This document shows positions 32,888 to 44,960 of a DNA stretch of 64,000 nt, piece after piece. The stretch's first letter is position 1, and each line of letters opens with the position of its first letter. Below the pieces are notes generated by a model. It was not told where the DNA came from, did not search any database, and saw only the letters and a program-made list of their open reading frames with translations. The position numbers were made by a program, and so were the translations under genes. Origin of the DNA: Imbricaverruca yamaguchii (Eukaryota > Arthropoda > Thecostraca > Neoverrucidae); NCBI GenBank assembly GCA_034440575.1, contig JAOTOL010001473.1:327501-391500 (forward strand). The letters run 5' to 3'.

Positions 32888-35800
32888 GGACCTCCAGGTG
32901 CTATCAAACCGCCACTGTCCGGCGGCCATCTGTCTCCAAGAAACGAAGGTGACGCCGAACTACTCATATAACCTAAAATGCTACTCAGTATTTCGTAACG
33001 ACACTCCCTCAGACACCGTAGCACACGGTGGAGTGTTGCTGGCTGTCCACCATAGTGTGACTGCACAGAGATTGGTGCTACACGCCAAGTTGCAGGCCGT
33101 TGCTGTAAGAGTGCATTTTAATAATCGTCCTATATCGATCTGCTCACTGTACCTGCCACCCGGTGTTGGATTCCCTTCTACTGAGCTGCGGCGCCTGATG
33201 TCAGAGTTGCCACCGCCGGTATTACTACTAGGTGATTTTAACGCTCACCACACAGTATGGGGATGCGACGACGTTGATGCACGGGGTCGGTGTTTGGAGT
33301 CCTTGATGCACGATGTATCCTTGTGCATTCTTAATTCTGGAACACCGACGCACCTTACGCTGCCCTCTGGCCATGCCTCTGCCCTAGATCTTAGTTTGTG
33401 CAGCCCTGAGCTCGCACAACTTTTTACCTGGTCTGTGGCCGACGACCCTCTGGGGAGTGACCACTTTCCGGTGTGGCTGGGTTACGAGGATGGCGCGGTA
33501 CTCGGGACCAGACCATGCCGGTGGAATTTTAAGAAGGCAGACTGGGGAGGATATGAGACGCGACTAGAGGAGACTTTGAGGCCTGGTGTCACCCCCATGT
33601 CTGTGGAATCGCTCACCAACCTGCTTGTGCAGACCGCGACTGAGTTTATCCCTCGCACATCTGGCACTCCCCGTCGCGCACCAGTTCCATGGTGGACGGA
33701 AGAGTGCCGTCAGGCAATTCGGGCAAGGCGACGCGCCTTCAGAGCTTTCGACCGAAGGAGTAGTACGGAAAACCTCATCGCCTTCCGGCAGGCTCGAGCC
33801 AGTGCTAGACGCACTATCCAGGACGCTAAGAGGGTCTCATGGAGGAATTATGTGGACAAACTGAATCGCTCCACACCCGTATCTCAGGTCTGGTCTCGGC
33901 TTAAGCGTATTGCCGGTAAATACAGCTCCACACCTCTGCCATTACTACGAGTTGCCGGCCGAGACATCACCCAGCCGGTCGACGTGGCAAACGAGATGGC
34001 TCGCACAATATCGAACAGATGTAGGTGCTACAGTGATGACGACCTGTTCACACGTCACAAAGCCACTTGCGAGAGACAGCCACTTAACTTTTTTACTTCT
34101 GAACGTATAAGTTACAACGAGCCATTCACGCTAGCTGAGCTTCGTTCCGCTATTGCGACCCTTCGGAGCGTATCCGAAGGCGACGACCAAATACACAACG
34201 ACATGCTCAAACATCTTCCATCATGTGCACTTGATGCCGTACTGGCAACGCTGAACCGACTGTGGAAGAAAGGAGATTTCCCACCCACTTGGCGTGAGGC
34301 CATTATGATCCCAATATTAAAGCCCGGAAAAGACAGCATAGACCCGGGAAACTACCGACCAATATCACTCACATCATCACTCTGTAAGCTCATGGAGAAG
34401 ATGGTGAACGTGCGTCTGACCTGGTTTCTTGAACGACATGGCATTTTAAACAACGCACAGTGTGGTTTTAGGAAAAACCGCAGCACCATTGACCATCTTT
34501 TAGCCCTTGATACAGTGGTACGTGCAGCGTTCCAGCAAAACCGTCACATTGGTGCAGTGTTTTTCGACATCCACGGAGCGTATGACACCACCTGGCGCTA
34601 CGGCATACTGATGAAGGTCTTCAAATGTGGAATTCGTGGATCCATGGGCCTCTTCCTCCAGAACTTTCTGTCGAGGCGTTTTTTTCGTGTTCGGATCGGA
34701 AGCTGTATGTCGGATCGGTACCCACAAACGGAAGGGGTACCACAGGGAAGTGTGTTGAGCGTGGCGTTGTTCGCCATCATGATCAACGATATCTGCGAGT
34801 CCATTCCGCGTAATATCGGTAGATCACTGTTCGTTGACGACTTCGCAATTTGGTGCTGCACATCCACTGCACCGGCAATGGCACGGCAGCTTCAGTTGGC
34901 GGTAGCATGCTTGGAGAGGTGGAGCTCCAAGAACGGGTTTCGGTTTTCTGTCTCAAAAACTGTAGGGATGCATTTCTGCCGGCGCCGCAGAAGCTGCCCA
35001 GACCCTGCTCTCCAGCTGTATGGGCAACCAGTTCCCTTCCAGCGCGCTGCCAGGTTTCTGGGAGTTACTTTTGACGTTCGTCTCAGTTACAAGGAACATT
35101 TTAAAGCACTCCGAGAGAAGTGTTTTACATCGCTCAACCTTCTGAAGATGGTTGCGCGCACGTCCTATGGAGGAGACAGGAAAACTATGCTTCTACTGTA
35201 CCGTTCTCTCGTTCGTTCAAAACTCGACTACGCATGTTTTATATATGACAGCGCTTGCACAACGAGCAAGCGATCACTGGATGTGGTACACCATTCGGCG
35301 CTCCGAATCGTGACCGGAGCTTTCCGCACTTCACCTTCTGTGAGCCTTCTGGCTGAAGCCCACGAGCCACCACTCTCGCTCCGTCGCGAAATGCTCGGGA
35401 TGCGCTACGCGTGTAAAGTGCGCCAATTCCCAGATCATCCTGCGTATACTTACATATTCTCCGACCGCCTGATTGCAACATTCGAACGAGCACGCGTCAC
35501 ACATGGCACCCCGTTTTGCGTCAGAATGCGCAGACTCTTCCAGGATAGCGATATTCGACTGCGGGGAATTATGCGGGTCGGTTTTCCACAAACACCGCCT
35601 TGGCAGGCGGGCCATCCAACAATTGATATGTCGCTCTCCGTGACGAAGAAAGCACATGCTACACCGCACGACCGTTTGTCACATGCCCTAGAACACATAG
35701 CCTCTTTTGACGGATACGTCCAAATTTATACAGACGGATCAAAGTCAGATACTGGCGTTGGCAGTGCATTTGTAATTGGTCCAGTGTCGAGATCTTTTTC

Positions 35801-36599
35801 ACTGCCACCCAATGCAACGGTATATGTGTCAGAGTTGGTTGCCATCATCAAGGCCCTCAGTTATATCGAAGTAGTACCGGAAAACTCGCATGTTATTTTT
35901 ACTGATTCCCTCAGTAGTCTCTGGGCGCTAAACCAGTTCAATTCACCTGATCCCATCGTACAGGACGTCTTACGGTTTCTCAGATCACTAACACATGCTG
36001 GAAAATCAGTCTCCTTCTGTTGGATTCCAAGCCATGTCGGCATCGTGGGAAACGAGGCAGCGGATGCTGCTGCGAAACGTGCAGCCCAAGCCCCATACCA
36101 GCGATTTATGCCGCTCCCAGCGAGAGAATATCGGCGTACAATCATGACCTTTATTTCTAAAAAATGGCAGTATACCTGGGACATGTTGCTGGATAATAAA
36201 CTACGAGCGATAAAACCATGCCTCGGAGATTGGACTTCATCCTACCGCTGGACGAGACGTGAAGAGGTCGTGCTCTGCCGTCTTCGGCTCGGACACACTC
36301 ACCCAACACACCACCATCTACTCTGTGAGGAAGACAGGCCAAGTTGCCCTCGATGTCGCGCACCACTGTCTGTGCGTCACGTCTTGGTCTCGTGCCCTCT
36401 GCTCGCCAATGACCGAAGACGATTTTTTGGAGCCGCACAGTCGCTGTCACTCCGCGACCTCCTTTGTGACCGCTCGCGCGCGATAACGTCTGGACAACTG
36501 TTTCGCTTTTTATCAGATGTTAACTTCAGAGCGATTTACACACCTCACTGACGTGTAGCACTAAACGCTCGGAACCGCGACATGTCACTCCAACTGATT

Positions 36600-36925
36600 T
36601 TCGCTTGCACTTGATCTTGCTGTTCCACTGTTTCACTGATGTTCCTCCCGTTTCACTGTTCCACTGATGTTTCCTCGCGGTTGCTCTTTTTGTTTCACTG
36701 TTTCACTGATGTTACTCCCGTTTCACTGTTCCACTGATGTTTGCTCGCGCTTGCTCGTTCTGCTTCACTGTTCCACTGATGTAATTTCACTATTCCACAG
36801 ATTTTGCTCACGCTTGCTCTTTCTGTTTCTGTTTCACTGGTGCTGCTCCCGCTTCACTGTTTCACTGATGTTACTCCCGTTTCACTGTTTCACCAATGTT
36901 TTCTTGCGCTTGCTCTTTATCTTTC
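36600..36925 (+). repeat. I-LINE 3' UTR short tandem repeats
   Basis: Irregular units with GTTTCACTGTT(T/C)CACTGATGTT and GCTTGCTCTTTCTG lie between the ORF2 stop and the terminal stem-loop. Confidence 0.85.
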
Positions 36926-37018
36926 ATTGTTTCGCTGAAGATATCTGCATGTGTTCTGAATGGTCGTGCACTACTGTTGGCACTAATCATCCCAAGCTAT
37001 CAATCTAACATTGTTATG

Positions 37019-37070
37019 GGCGCTGTATGACCGAAGCAGTCGATGCGCCCCTAAGCCCAAATAACCAACC
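37019..37070 (+). mobile_element. I-LINE terminal stem-loop and tail (reference copy)
   Basis: GGGCGC pairs with GCGCCC around a ~21-base loop, followed by CTAAGCCCAAATAACCAACC. The same piece occurs alone at 5026, 9163 and 16299 and at the end of the SINE-C at 10.7 kb. It is the presumed recognition site for the element's RT. Confidence 0.85.
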
Positions 37071-37890
37071 ATACGGTCCACAGTCGGGGTGGCGGGCGTC
37101 CGCCATACGGTCCACAGTCGGGGTGGCGGGCGTCCGCCATACCGTCCACAGTCGGGGTGGCGGGCGTCCGCCATACCGTCCACAGTCGGGGTGGCGGGCG
37201 TCCGCCATACGGTCCACAGTCGGGGTGGCGGGCGTCCGCCATACGGTCCACAGTCGGGGTGGCGGGCGTCCGCCATACCGTCCACAGTCGGGGTGGCGGG
37301 CGTCCGCCATACCGTCCACAGTCGGGGTGGCGGGCGTCCGCCATACGGTCCACAGTCAGGGTGGCGGGCGTCCGCCATACGGTCCACAGTCGGGGTGGTG
37401 GGTGTCCGCCATACGGTCCACAGTTAGGGTGGCGGGCGTCCGCCATACGGTCCACAGTCGGGGTGGCGGGCGTCCGCCATACGGTCCACAGTCGGGGTGG
37501 TGGGTGTCCGCCATACGGTCCACAGTTAGGGTGGCGGGCGTCCGCCATACGGTCCACAGTCGGGGTGGCGGGCGTCCGCCATACGGTCCACAGTCGGGGT
37601 GGTGGGTGTCCGCCATACGGTCCACAGTTAGGGTGGCGGGCGTCCGCCATACGGTCCACAGTCGGGGTGGCGGGCGTCCGCCATACGGTCCACAGTCGGG
37701 GTGGTGGGTGTCCGCCATACGGTCCACAGTTAGGGTGGCGGGCGTCCGCCATACGGTCCACAGTTAGGGTGGCGGGCGTCCGCCATACGGTCCACAGTCG
37801 GGGTGGCGGGCGTCCGCCATGCGGTCCACAGTCGGGGTGGCGGGCGTCCGCTATACCGTCCACAGTCGGGGTGGTGGGCGTCCGTCTTAC
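37071..37890. repeat. 34-bp minisatellite, right part (~24 copies)
   Basis: Same unit and phase as 28437-28657. Three variants (CAGTCGGGGTGGCGG, CAGTCGGGGTGGTGG, CAGTTAGGGTGGCGG) alternate as a 102-bp higher-order repeat between about 37350 and 37760. Frames are open through the array in most phases because the unit lacks stops; none is a gene. Confidence 0.95.
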
Positions 37891-38185
37891 CCATTACACA
37901 ATTCACGCCACCCAGTGCATATGCAGATCTCGGAGGCTTCGTGGAACACATTCGACAGCCATCTGTTTGGAAACACCGTACCACCTGCTGCACATACAAT
38001 CCCGCTCGTCTTGAGCGATTGCGTGGACGTGCTTCAGCCTGAGCGGATGTGTAGCACACGAGGTGGCAGCGGCGCCGGCGTGTGCCGCCCACGTCTCGTC
38101 TGTCCGGCCCGAGGGTGATTACAGCTAGTTGTGTGGGCCTACTGATGGTGGTCAATCGTAACTGGTACCTGTCTGCTGATGGTGG

Positions 38186-38745
38186 CCAGCAACACCCACA
38201 GCACCATCCACAACATCACCCACAACATCACCCACAGCACCACCCACAACGCCACCCACAACGCCACCCACAACACCACCCACAACACCACTCACAACAC
38301 CACCCATAACACCACCCACAACACCACCCACAACACCACCCACAACACCACCCATAACACCACCCACAACACAACCAACAACACCACCCACAACACCACC
38401 CACAACACCACCCACAACACCACGCACAGCATAAATCACATCACCCACAGCACCAAACACAGCACCAAACACAGCACCAGACACAGTACCAGACACAGCA
38501 CCAAGCACAGCACCAAACACAGCACCAAGCACGACACCAAGCACGACACCAAGCACGACACCAAGCACGACACCAAGCACGACACCAAGCACGACACCAA
38601 GCACGACACCAAGCACGACACCAAGCACGACACCAACCACGACACCAAACACGACACCAAACACGACACCAAACACGACACCAAACACGACACCAAACAC
38701 GACACCAAACACGACACCAAACACGACACCAAACACATCTTATTA
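38186..38745. repeat. 12-bp satellite in two blocks
   Basis: The left block is (CACCCACAACAC)n-like; near 38440 it changes to (AGCACCAAACAC)n and then (ACGACACCAAGC)n/(ACGACACCAAAC)n. It is free of stops, giving Thr/His-Asn/Asp/Lys repeats on plus and Val/Gly or Cys/Leu/Val repeats on minus. I do not call genes. The 300 bp before it hold nothing recognised. Confidence 0.95.
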
Positions 38746-38810
38746 CCATCACAGAGACTTTTCGCACATCTCCAACGGCGCGAGTCTCCTCGCGGGTATT
38801 CACGAGCTTC

Positions 38811-38832
38811 CACTCTCTCTCTCTCTCTGTGT
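38811..38832. repeat. CT dinucleotide repeat
   Basis: About ten CT units. Confidence 0.9.
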
Positions 38833-38984
38833 GCCGTGAACAGCTTGGTACGCGATATGTCTGCAAACTATGGTAATATCACGATCATCCAGCTTACGTC
38901 CATATGCTTTCCCATCACATATCAACTCTATTCACAAACGAACGGCCAATGAGAGCCGTATGCCGTATGTGACCCGTATGCGCA

Positions 38985-39835
38985 TGTGACTTTTTATGAG
39001 AGCCGTCTCCGGCTCCGTGGTGTTCATTCTAACGCCTCCCTCGGAGATGATGACCCCGGAAGTGGACATATCCCTCACCTGTACAAAGAATGTCGATATC
39101 ACACCACGTGAATTTCAAACACTCGCCATGGGACACACTGTTACACTGGATTCGTTGCAACATACACCGATGGATCCAGAACGGAGGCCGTCGTCGGCGG
39201 CGCGTTGATTACCGGAAATGTGGAAGGATTATTTTTACTTATAGCACATGCGCCTGTGTATTCTTCTCAGTTTATTGTTGTCTTAAAAGCTCTATGTCTC
39301 ATTGAAGTATCTTACGATCCACTGCACATTATTCTAACGCATTCCTTAAGTAGCCTTTTAGCGACGAGGACGCTCGGCCATTCTAATCCCATTTTACGGG
39401 ACGTTTTAACTCGTCTTACCGCTGCGCACCGGGCACGTAAGAGGGTGGTGCTATGTTGGACCCCGAGTCACGTGTGCATCTCTGGGAACGACCTAGCTGA
39501 TAATGCTGTAATACGTGCGTCGCTAGCCCCATGCTTGCGAACCCTTCCACTTCCTGCCCGTGATCGCTTCCGAGCCAGTTGTGCCACTTGAGAGTAGGGC
39601 AAACATGTGCCACTCACTCGTACTTGCTAACTGACAATGAATTACCACTCTGCCCGAAATGTCGCGCACACTTATCTGTGCGTCATCCCCTATTCTCCTG
39701 CCCCGGTTACGAAAAGAAGCTCGGACGTCACTTTGGCCGCGTTCAGTCACTGTCACTCAGTGAAGATTTAGTCGACAACTCTGGCCACATTGTGGGTGCT
39801 ATTTATACCTCGGGGCACTGTCTTCCCTTGTGTAA
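38985..39835 (+). mobile_element. I-LINE fragment: RNase H and C-terminal Cys/His region, decayed
   Basis: Frames match the RNase H end of the full-length I-LINE: EVDISLTCTK (about 39060), ALCLIEVSYDPLHIILTHSL (about 39288) where the catalytic FTDS reads LTHS, CWTPSHVCISGNDLADNAV (about 39455), and after a frameshift CPKCRAHLSVRHPLFSCPG (about 39653), ending near AIYTSGH. The catalytic Asp of the DSL box is lost. The 3' UTR is missing and an unrelated part of the same element begins at once. Confidence 0.85.
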
Positions 39836-39854
39836 AGCTTGGGTGTCTTATGCT

Positions 39855-41090
39855 ATAGGATGCTGGAGCTTGGATCATCCGTATTACTTTTAGACGACTT
39901 TAACCCGTGCGATCGTAGAGGCAACACCACTACCAACGATGTAGGCGTATGGAACATTTTAAACGATAAATCGTTAGCCTGCTAAACACATGCTGCCCGG
40001 CAACTATGAAGCTGCCATTTGGAAATCGATTGGTCTCAGACCTCGGCCTTTGCGACCCCAAATTAATCACCGCGTTGTTTGGTCGGCTGCTGATGACCCA
40101 CTCGGGAGTGACCATTTTACAATCTTGCCGGAATTCCGCTGCGGTGCTGTTTTGGGTACGAGACCACAGCAGTGGAATATTTGTAGCTAGCTGGCATCAG
40201 TTTGGTGCGATTCTACAGGCGCGATGATCTAATACTGACTCTCGCAGTAAGGTACTCTCGGTGAAGCCATTTACATCAGCTCGGTCTCCCAAAGTGTCCC
40301 GAATACCTCCCAGCGGTACTCCTGTGCCGCGGTAAACTAATGAATGTCGGAACCTCCGGAACAGTCAGCGGTACTCTTGTGCCGTGATGGATTGATGTCG
40401 GAACCTCCGGAGCACGCAGTGGTATTCCTGTGTCGCGGTGGACTGATGAATGTCGGAACCTCCGGAGCACGCAGTGGTATTCCTGTGTCGCGGTGGACTG
40501 ATGAATGTCGGAACCTCCGGACGCACTGTCGCGGTGGTCGGAACCTCCGGAGCACGCAGTGGTATTCCTGTGTCGCGGTGGACTGATGAATGTCGGAATG
40601 CCATCCCGAGTACCTCCGGTACACCCAGCAGTACTGCACCGTGGTGGACTGCTGAATGTCCGTATGCTATCCTCGCTCGCATACGATCTCGCAGGGCGTT
40701 CGACCGTCACAACACGGCTGCGAACACGAATCTGAATTCCGAACAGCCGGAGTCCAGGCGTACTGAGCGGTTCGTAAAGCCAAGCGGAGATCTTTGGGGG
40801 AGTATGTCGAGATGCCCACTCGGTATGTGGATCTGGTCTTATATAAAACGCATTTCAAATATTTTTTGAGCTGTTCATTTCCGTATGCTTTGGTTCAGGG
40901 CAGGGGGATGGCTGACATCACCCATCCGTCATATCTCACCAAAGAAATGGGCTGATCGCGACCCGCGGTAGTCTGGACTATAATTATCCTTTCACAATGA
41001 CTGAATTCACGTGTGCGATTGATGCTCCGAGAGACGTTGTCCAGGGACTGTATCAGATCCATAATGTTATCCAGACTTCTTTTACAGACA
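39855..41090 (+). mobile_element. I-LINE fragment: endonuclease to pre-RT, decayed, with internal minisatellite
   Basis: Begins at VLLLDDFN (GDFN box, about 39885), continues through the SDHF region (about 40100) and RDHSSG, then the linker SGTP...PWWT(A/D)EC, which is tandemly amplified at about 40330-40640. It goes on through RSRRAFDRHN (about 40690), IKRISN (about 40845) and NYPFTMTEFTCAID (about 40985) to about 41090. Order and orientation match the intact copy. 41091-41740 shows no further match. Confidence 0.8.
40330..40640. repeat. ~56-bp minisatellite derived from I-LINE ORF2
   Basis: Five or six partial or complete units with GGAACCTCCGGAGCACGCAG and GTCGCGGTGGACTGATGAAT. The unit encodes the element's linker (SG..., IPVS, RWTDECR), which aligns to SGTPRRAPVPWWTEECR of the intact copy near 33660-33710. 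Confidence 0.85.
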
Positions 41091-41744
41091 AGTGATCACG
41101 TCATAATAAATCGATTGCTGTATTCCTTGATAACAAATCGGACGTTTCTTTTTCCAGGCCTTCGGTGTGGGAGTCACAACATGAGTCTTCCGCCCACTTG
41201 GCAACTTCGCGGCCCAGTAATCGGATTAAACTTACCGACGAGTGGTGTCCATATGTTTTATTACGATGGTGTCTTGAAGAAGGTTCTGCATACGTACTGA
41301 GCATGACTCTTGATCAACGAGTTCTGCACTGAGGAAAAGGGATATAATTGTCCACTAAAGAGCACAGTTTATCCACGAGAAACGCCTCCCGCGTTTCATG
41401 ATGACACTTGAACAATTCACGGGTGCTCCAATCGACGTCTGGCCATAATCACACCGGATGGGGGCACTGTTCTGCGACACCGAAGTTCACCGTAGTGCAT
41501 CAGTCGCCACCAATCCACCAAGGCGCGCGCATTCCTCGATCGTTGACCGAATACACAAGCTGACACCAGCACGGCAATCCAAAGCGGTCCACATAGCAGT
41601 AGATGGGAACGCTTGCGCAGCAGGGACAGCTGGAACACGTCCGGCGGTCGGATGTCTGGCTCGCGTCACGCTGCGGCCACCTCGGCGGTGGTAGCCTGGT
41701 CCGGCCTCCAGGTGACTAATGTCACAGCAGGCTACTCCGACTGA

Positions 41745-42120
41745 GAGGAAGCTGTCCGCCGACTGTCCGCCGACTGTCCGCCGACTGTCGGCCGACTGTC
41801 CGCCGACTGTCCGCCGACTGTCGGCCGACTGTCGGCCGACTGTCGGCCGACTGTCCGCCGACTGTCCGCCGACTGTCCGCCGACTGTCCGCCGGCTGACT
41901 GTCCGCCGACTGTCGGCCGACTGTCCGCCGACTGTCGGCCGACTGTCCGCCGACTGTCCGCCGACTGTCCGCCGGCTGTCCGCCGGCTGACTGTCCGCTG
42001 ACTGTCCGCCGACTGTCCGCTGACTGTCCGCTGACTGTCCGCTGACTGTTCGCTGACTGTTCGCTGACTGTCCGCTGCCTGTCCGCTGACTGTCCGACGC
42101 CCGTCCGTGCCGTGTCCAGT
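41745..42120. repeat. 11-bp minisatellite (CTGTCCGCCGA)n
   Basis: About 34 units with variants CTGTCGGCCGA, CTGTCCGCTGA and an occasional insertion of CGGCTGA. Repeat of 11 bp, so all frames are cycled. Confidence 0.95.
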
Positions 42121-42284
42121 CCCCGTCCGTTCTATCGATTAAATATGGGTGTGTGCAGCTCATATGGTAGCTTGCACCCCTATTTACCAGGAAATAACTG
42201 GCATTGCCTTTTAACCTACTGCAGCGCTCTCAGCCTGGCAGCTCCCTGAAGTCATTTCATCACTTGTGCGGCTCGTATAATACA

Positions 42285-42475
42285 GGTAGTGCGGATGTGG
42301 TGCCTCGGACACTTGTGCTTCATGGACAGGCAGTGCAGGTGTGGTCATCAGACACTTGCACTCACGTCTTCTTGGACAGGTAGTCCGGATATGGTTCCTC
42401 AAACACTGGCACCCACGCTCTCATGGACAGGCAGTCCGGGCATGCCGCCTCAGACACCTGTGCTCACGCCCTCGT
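42285..42475. repeat. ~60-bp tandem repeat, 3.5 copies
   Basis: Units share CTCATGGACAGGCAGTCCGG-like and CCTCAGACAC(C/T)TGTGCTCACG segments. The ~450 bp to the next array hold no recognised gene. Confidence 0.85.
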
Positions 42476-42929
42476 GGATATATAATTTACTCTATGCATG
42501 GCATGCTGAGTGTCGCTGGCAATTTTTTAATCATCGATCATTTAAATCGAAATGGGTATATCATCAGAAGAAATCCGAAACAAACGAAATTATTGTTTTA
42601 TTCTTGTGTTCACTGAAGAAAGAAGAAAACGATATAACAAGCCATGTGCTGAATCAAAGCCGCAGGATCTTCCAGACTTGGAGCTATCGACTATCTGTAG
42701 AGCTATTTGCACAAAAATTGTGTGTGACTAATGTTATATAAAAATGTCAGCCATGCAATATCACCTTGCAGTTCTACATGCGCGCTTAAACAGTCGCCGT
42801 GGACAGTGGTCACCATCACCGTCGGCATAAACGTATCCACGCGTGCGTTGGTATGCTGTTGCAATAGCTCAGTGGCATAGTTGCTATAATCGGTAGACAT
42901 TACATGCCATGCCATGCTAATCACTGCTC

Positions 42930-44960
42930 ACCCAGTCATACCACGGCGCCCAATACAGTCATACCATGGCGCCCAGTACAGTCATACCACGGCGCCCAAT
43001 ACAGTCATACCACGGCGCCCAATACAGTCATACCACGGCGCCCAATACAGTCATACCACGGCGCGCAATACAGTGATACCACGGCACCAAACAGTCATAC
43101 CACGGCACCCAATACAGTCATACCACGGCGCCCAATACAGTCATATCATGGCGCCCAGTACAGTCATACCACGGCGCCCAATACAGTCATACCACGGCGC
43201 CCAATAGTCATACCACGGCACCCAATACAGTCATACCACGGCGCCAAACAGTCATACCACGGCACCCAATACAGTCATACCACGGCACCGAACAGTCATA
43301 CCACGGCACCCAATACAGTCATACCACGGCGCCCAATGCGGTCATACCACGGCGCCAAATGCAGTCATACCACGGCACCCAATACAGTCATACCACGGCA
43401 CCCAATACAGTCATACCACGGCGCCCAATGCAGTCATACCACGGCACCCAATACAGTCATACCATGGCGCCCAGTACAGTCATACCACGGCACCATACAG
43501 TCATACCACGGCACCCAATACAGTCATACCACGGCGCCAAATGCAGTCATACCACGGCACCCAATACAGTCATACCACGGCACCCAATACAGTCATACCA
43601 CGGCGCCCAATGCAGTCATACCACGGCACCCAATACAGTCATACTACGGCGCCCAATAGTCATACCACGACACCCAATACAGTCATACCACGGCACCAAA
43701 CAGTCATACCACGGCACCCAATACAGTCATACCACGGCGCCCAATGCAGTCATACCACGGCACCCAATACAGTCATACCACGGCACCCAATGCAGTCATA
43801 CCACGGCACCCAATACAGTCATACCACGGCACCCAATGCAGTCATACCATGGCGCCCAGTACAGTCATACCACGGCACCCAACAGTCATACCACGGCACC
43901 CAATACAGTCATACCACGGCGCCCAATGCAGTCATACCACGGCACCCAATACAGTCATACCACGGCACCCAATACAGTCATACCACGGCGCCCAATACAG
44001 TCATACCACGGCCCAAACTCTCCAATACAGTCATACCACGGCGCCCAATACAGTCATACCACGGCACCCAATACAGTCATACCACGGCCCCAATACAGTA
44101 TACCACGGCGCTCAGTGTACCACGGCACCCAATACAGTCATAAGGCAATCCACGGCGCCCAATACAGTCATACCACGGCACCCAATACAGTCATACCACG
44201 GCACCCAATACAGTCATACCACGGCGCTACCCAGTACAGTCATACCACGGCACCCAATACAGTCATACCACGGCACCCAATACAGTCATACTACGGCGCC
44301 CAATAGTCATACCATGGCGCCCAGTACAGTCATACCACGGCACCGAACAGTCATACCACGGCACCCAATACAGTCATACCACGGCGCCCAATACAGTCAT
44401 ACCACGGCACCCAATACAGTCATACCACGGCACCCAATACAGTCATACCACGGCACCCAATACAGTCATACCACGGCGCCCAATGCAGTCATACCACGGC
44501 ACCCAATACAGTCATACCACGGCGCCCAATACAGTCATACCACGGCGCCCAATACAGTCATACCACGGCACCCAATACAGTCATACCACGGCGCCCAATG
44601 CAGTCATACCACGGCACCCAATACAGTCATACTACGGCGCCCAATAGTCATACCACGGCGCCCAATACAGTCATACCACGGCGCCCAATACACTCCTACC
44701 ACGACGCGCAATACAGTCATACCACCGCGCCCAATGCACAATACAGTCATACTACCACGGCCCAATACAGTCATACCACGGCGCCCAATACAGTCATACC
44801 ACGGCGCCCAATACATTCCTACCACAACGCCCAATACAGTCATACCACGGCACCCAATACAGTCATACCACGGCGCGCAATACAGTCACACCACGGCACC
44901 CAATGCAGTCATATCACGGCGCCCAATATCGTTATACCACTGCACCCAGTATAGGTATGC
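42930..44960. repeat. 23-bp minisatellite, about 85 copies (2 kb)
   Basis: The unit contains ACAGTCATACCACGGCGCCC followed by AAT, with A/G variants (GGCACCC, GGCGCCC) and short forms of about 17-18 bp. 23 is not a multiple of 3 and the unit lacks stops in all three plus frames, so each frame is open for hundreds of codons with a 23-residue super-repeat. These frames (up to 430 codons) are not genes. Confidence 0.97.

Larger units (their letters stand above)
31144..36551 (+). pseudogene. I-LINE ORF2 (APE endonuclease-RT-RNase H), split by CR1-A insertion
   Basis: Starts at ATG 31144, runs to 31199, and resumes in the same frame at about 32888 after the CR1-A insertion, open to a stop at 36549-36551 (about 1239 codons if the insert is ignored). 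Endonuclease: ILQWNCRG at the start, CLQETKV, LLLGDFNAHHTVWG (about 33225), GSDHFPV (about 33455). RT: NYRPISLTSS (34352), FFDIHGAYD (about 34562), GVPQGSVLS (34735), LFVDDFAIW (about 34828). RNase H: IYTDGSKSDTG (about 35726), SELVAIIKAL, FTDSLSSLWAL (about 35900), WIPSHVGIVGNEAADAAAKR (about 36024). A Cys/His motif CPRCRAPLSVRHVLVSC follows at about 36344. All catalytic residues look intact; only the insertion breaks the gene. Confidence 0.95.
28658..37070 (+). mobile_element. Nearly full-length I-clade LINE (interrupted by CR1-A)
   Basis: The layout is 5' UTR (28658-29324), ORF1 with three Cys/His knuckles, ORF2 with APE endonuclease, RT, RNase H and a C-terminal Cys/His motif, a 3' UTR of short tandem repeats, and a terminal stem-loop (GGGCGC...GCGCCC) plus CCCAAATAACCAACC. 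RNase H together with two ORFs places it in the I group. Flanks ATACGGTCCACAG (28645-28657 and 37071-37083) look like a target-site duplication, although the target is itself a tandem repeat. Without the CR1-A insertion (about 1.69 kb) the element is about 6.7 kb. The ends are supported by a second copy starting at about 56922 and by the isolated tail insertions. Confidence 0.95.

Noticed and set aside
32838..32888. N-terminal residues of the downstream I-LINE frame (MKSTSFVRSHVS...)
   Set aside because: They are antisense CR1-A sequence; the true ORF2 start is at 31144 before the insertion.
37051..37863. 270-codon minus-strand frame with ADARHPDCGPYG repeats
   Set aside because: 34-bp satellite without stops; open in several frames on both strands.
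38179..38952. Thr/His/Asn/Asp-rich frame and antisense Val/Gly-rich and Cys/Leu-rich frames
   Set aside because: Products of a stop-free 12-bp satellite.
42930..44960. CRISPR-like array
   Set aside because: The repeats are directly adjacent with no unique spacers, and the DNA is plainly eukaryotic; these are minisatellites.
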